In this document: positions 14,780 to 14,847 of the stretch, piece by piece
How the letters are laid out: every line of letters begins with the position of its first letter
How positions within the stretch are numbered: the stretch's first letter is position 1
Assembly (NCBI GenBank): GCA_964486145.1
Contig: CAZAMT010000073.1
Coordinates: forward strand, 1-14,847
Source: CAZAMT01 sp964486145
GTDB taxonomy: Bacteria; Bacteroidota; Bacteroidia; Bacteroidales; JAAAOM01
Direction of reading: 5' to 3'
DNA length: 14,847 bases
Program-made: the position numbers and the translations under genes
Notes under the pieces: generated by a model
Database searches by the model: none
Told to the model about the DNA's origin: nothing
What the model saw: the letters and a program-made list of their open reading frames with translations, nothing else

Positions 14780-14847
14780 CTTTTCAGTATTATTTATAAC
14801 AAAAATACTCCCTTTCTGTTTCGTTGGCACGGGATAATTGAATAATA

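Noticed and set aside
14790..14846. 18-codon minus-strand frame running off the right edge
   Set aside because: It could be the tail of a gene upstream of plsY, but it is too short to identify or to separate from chance.
1..14847. Mobile element, CRISPR, tRNA or rRNA
   Set aside because: No transposase or integrase, no regular direct repeats with spacers, and no tRNA or rRNA signature was found on either strand by reading.

Overview
The window looks like chromosomal DNA of a Bacteroidota bacterium, most likely from the Bacteroidales/Marinilabiliales side. The evidence is an AT-rich sequence, TAnnTTTG-type -7 promoter elements, signal peptides ending in 'AQ', a BT_3928-like DoxX/thioredoxin-fold membrane protein near tpiA, and a folP-cdaA pair in place of the cdaA-cdaR-glmM order of Firmicutes. 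There are no IS elements, CRISPR arrays, tRNAs, rRNAs or phage genes. Most of it is housekeeping DNA with a few unusual items.

Layout from left to right. Bases 1-287 are non-coding and rich in hairpins, including a probable terminator of an upstream gene. A 66-codon gene of unknown function (288-488, +) faces rsmE (494-1198, -; 16S rRNA m3U1498 methyltransferase). Divergent from rsmE is a YfcE-type metallophosphoesterase (1260-1754, +). It converges on a very large gene (1775-6286, -) for a 1503-residue exported protein of unknown function with an internal repeat. Further minus-strand genes follow: prmA (6397-7245, L11 methyltransferase), a gap with a strong terminator, tpiA (7544-8293, triose-phosphate isomerase), a secreted GH30-like glycoside hydrolase (8472-9788), the BT_3928-like membrane protein (9819-11051) and tmk (11061-11735, dTMP kinase). 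Transcription of this block runs from tmk toward the large gene, probably in several units: tmk/BT_3928/GH30, then tpiA from its own promoter to its terminator, then prmA and the large gene.

Divergent from tmk is a plus-strand set: folP (dihydropteroate synthase), cdaA (diadenylate cyclase, making c-di-AMP) and an MscS-type mechanosensitive channel lacking the coding sequence for its first two membrane helices. It is followed in convergent orientation by plsY (acyl-phosphate glycerol-3-phosphate acyltransferase), whose stop codon overlaps that of the channel gene.

The most interesting places are the cdaA/truncated-mscS junction (13440-13480), where a turgor-related channel remnant sits directly behind the gene for a turgor-related second messenger; the 1503-residue protein; the near-perfect Shine-Dalgarno sequence of cdaA inside the end of folP, unusual for this phylum; and the hairpin cluster at the left edge. 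I found no convincing new multi-gene system.
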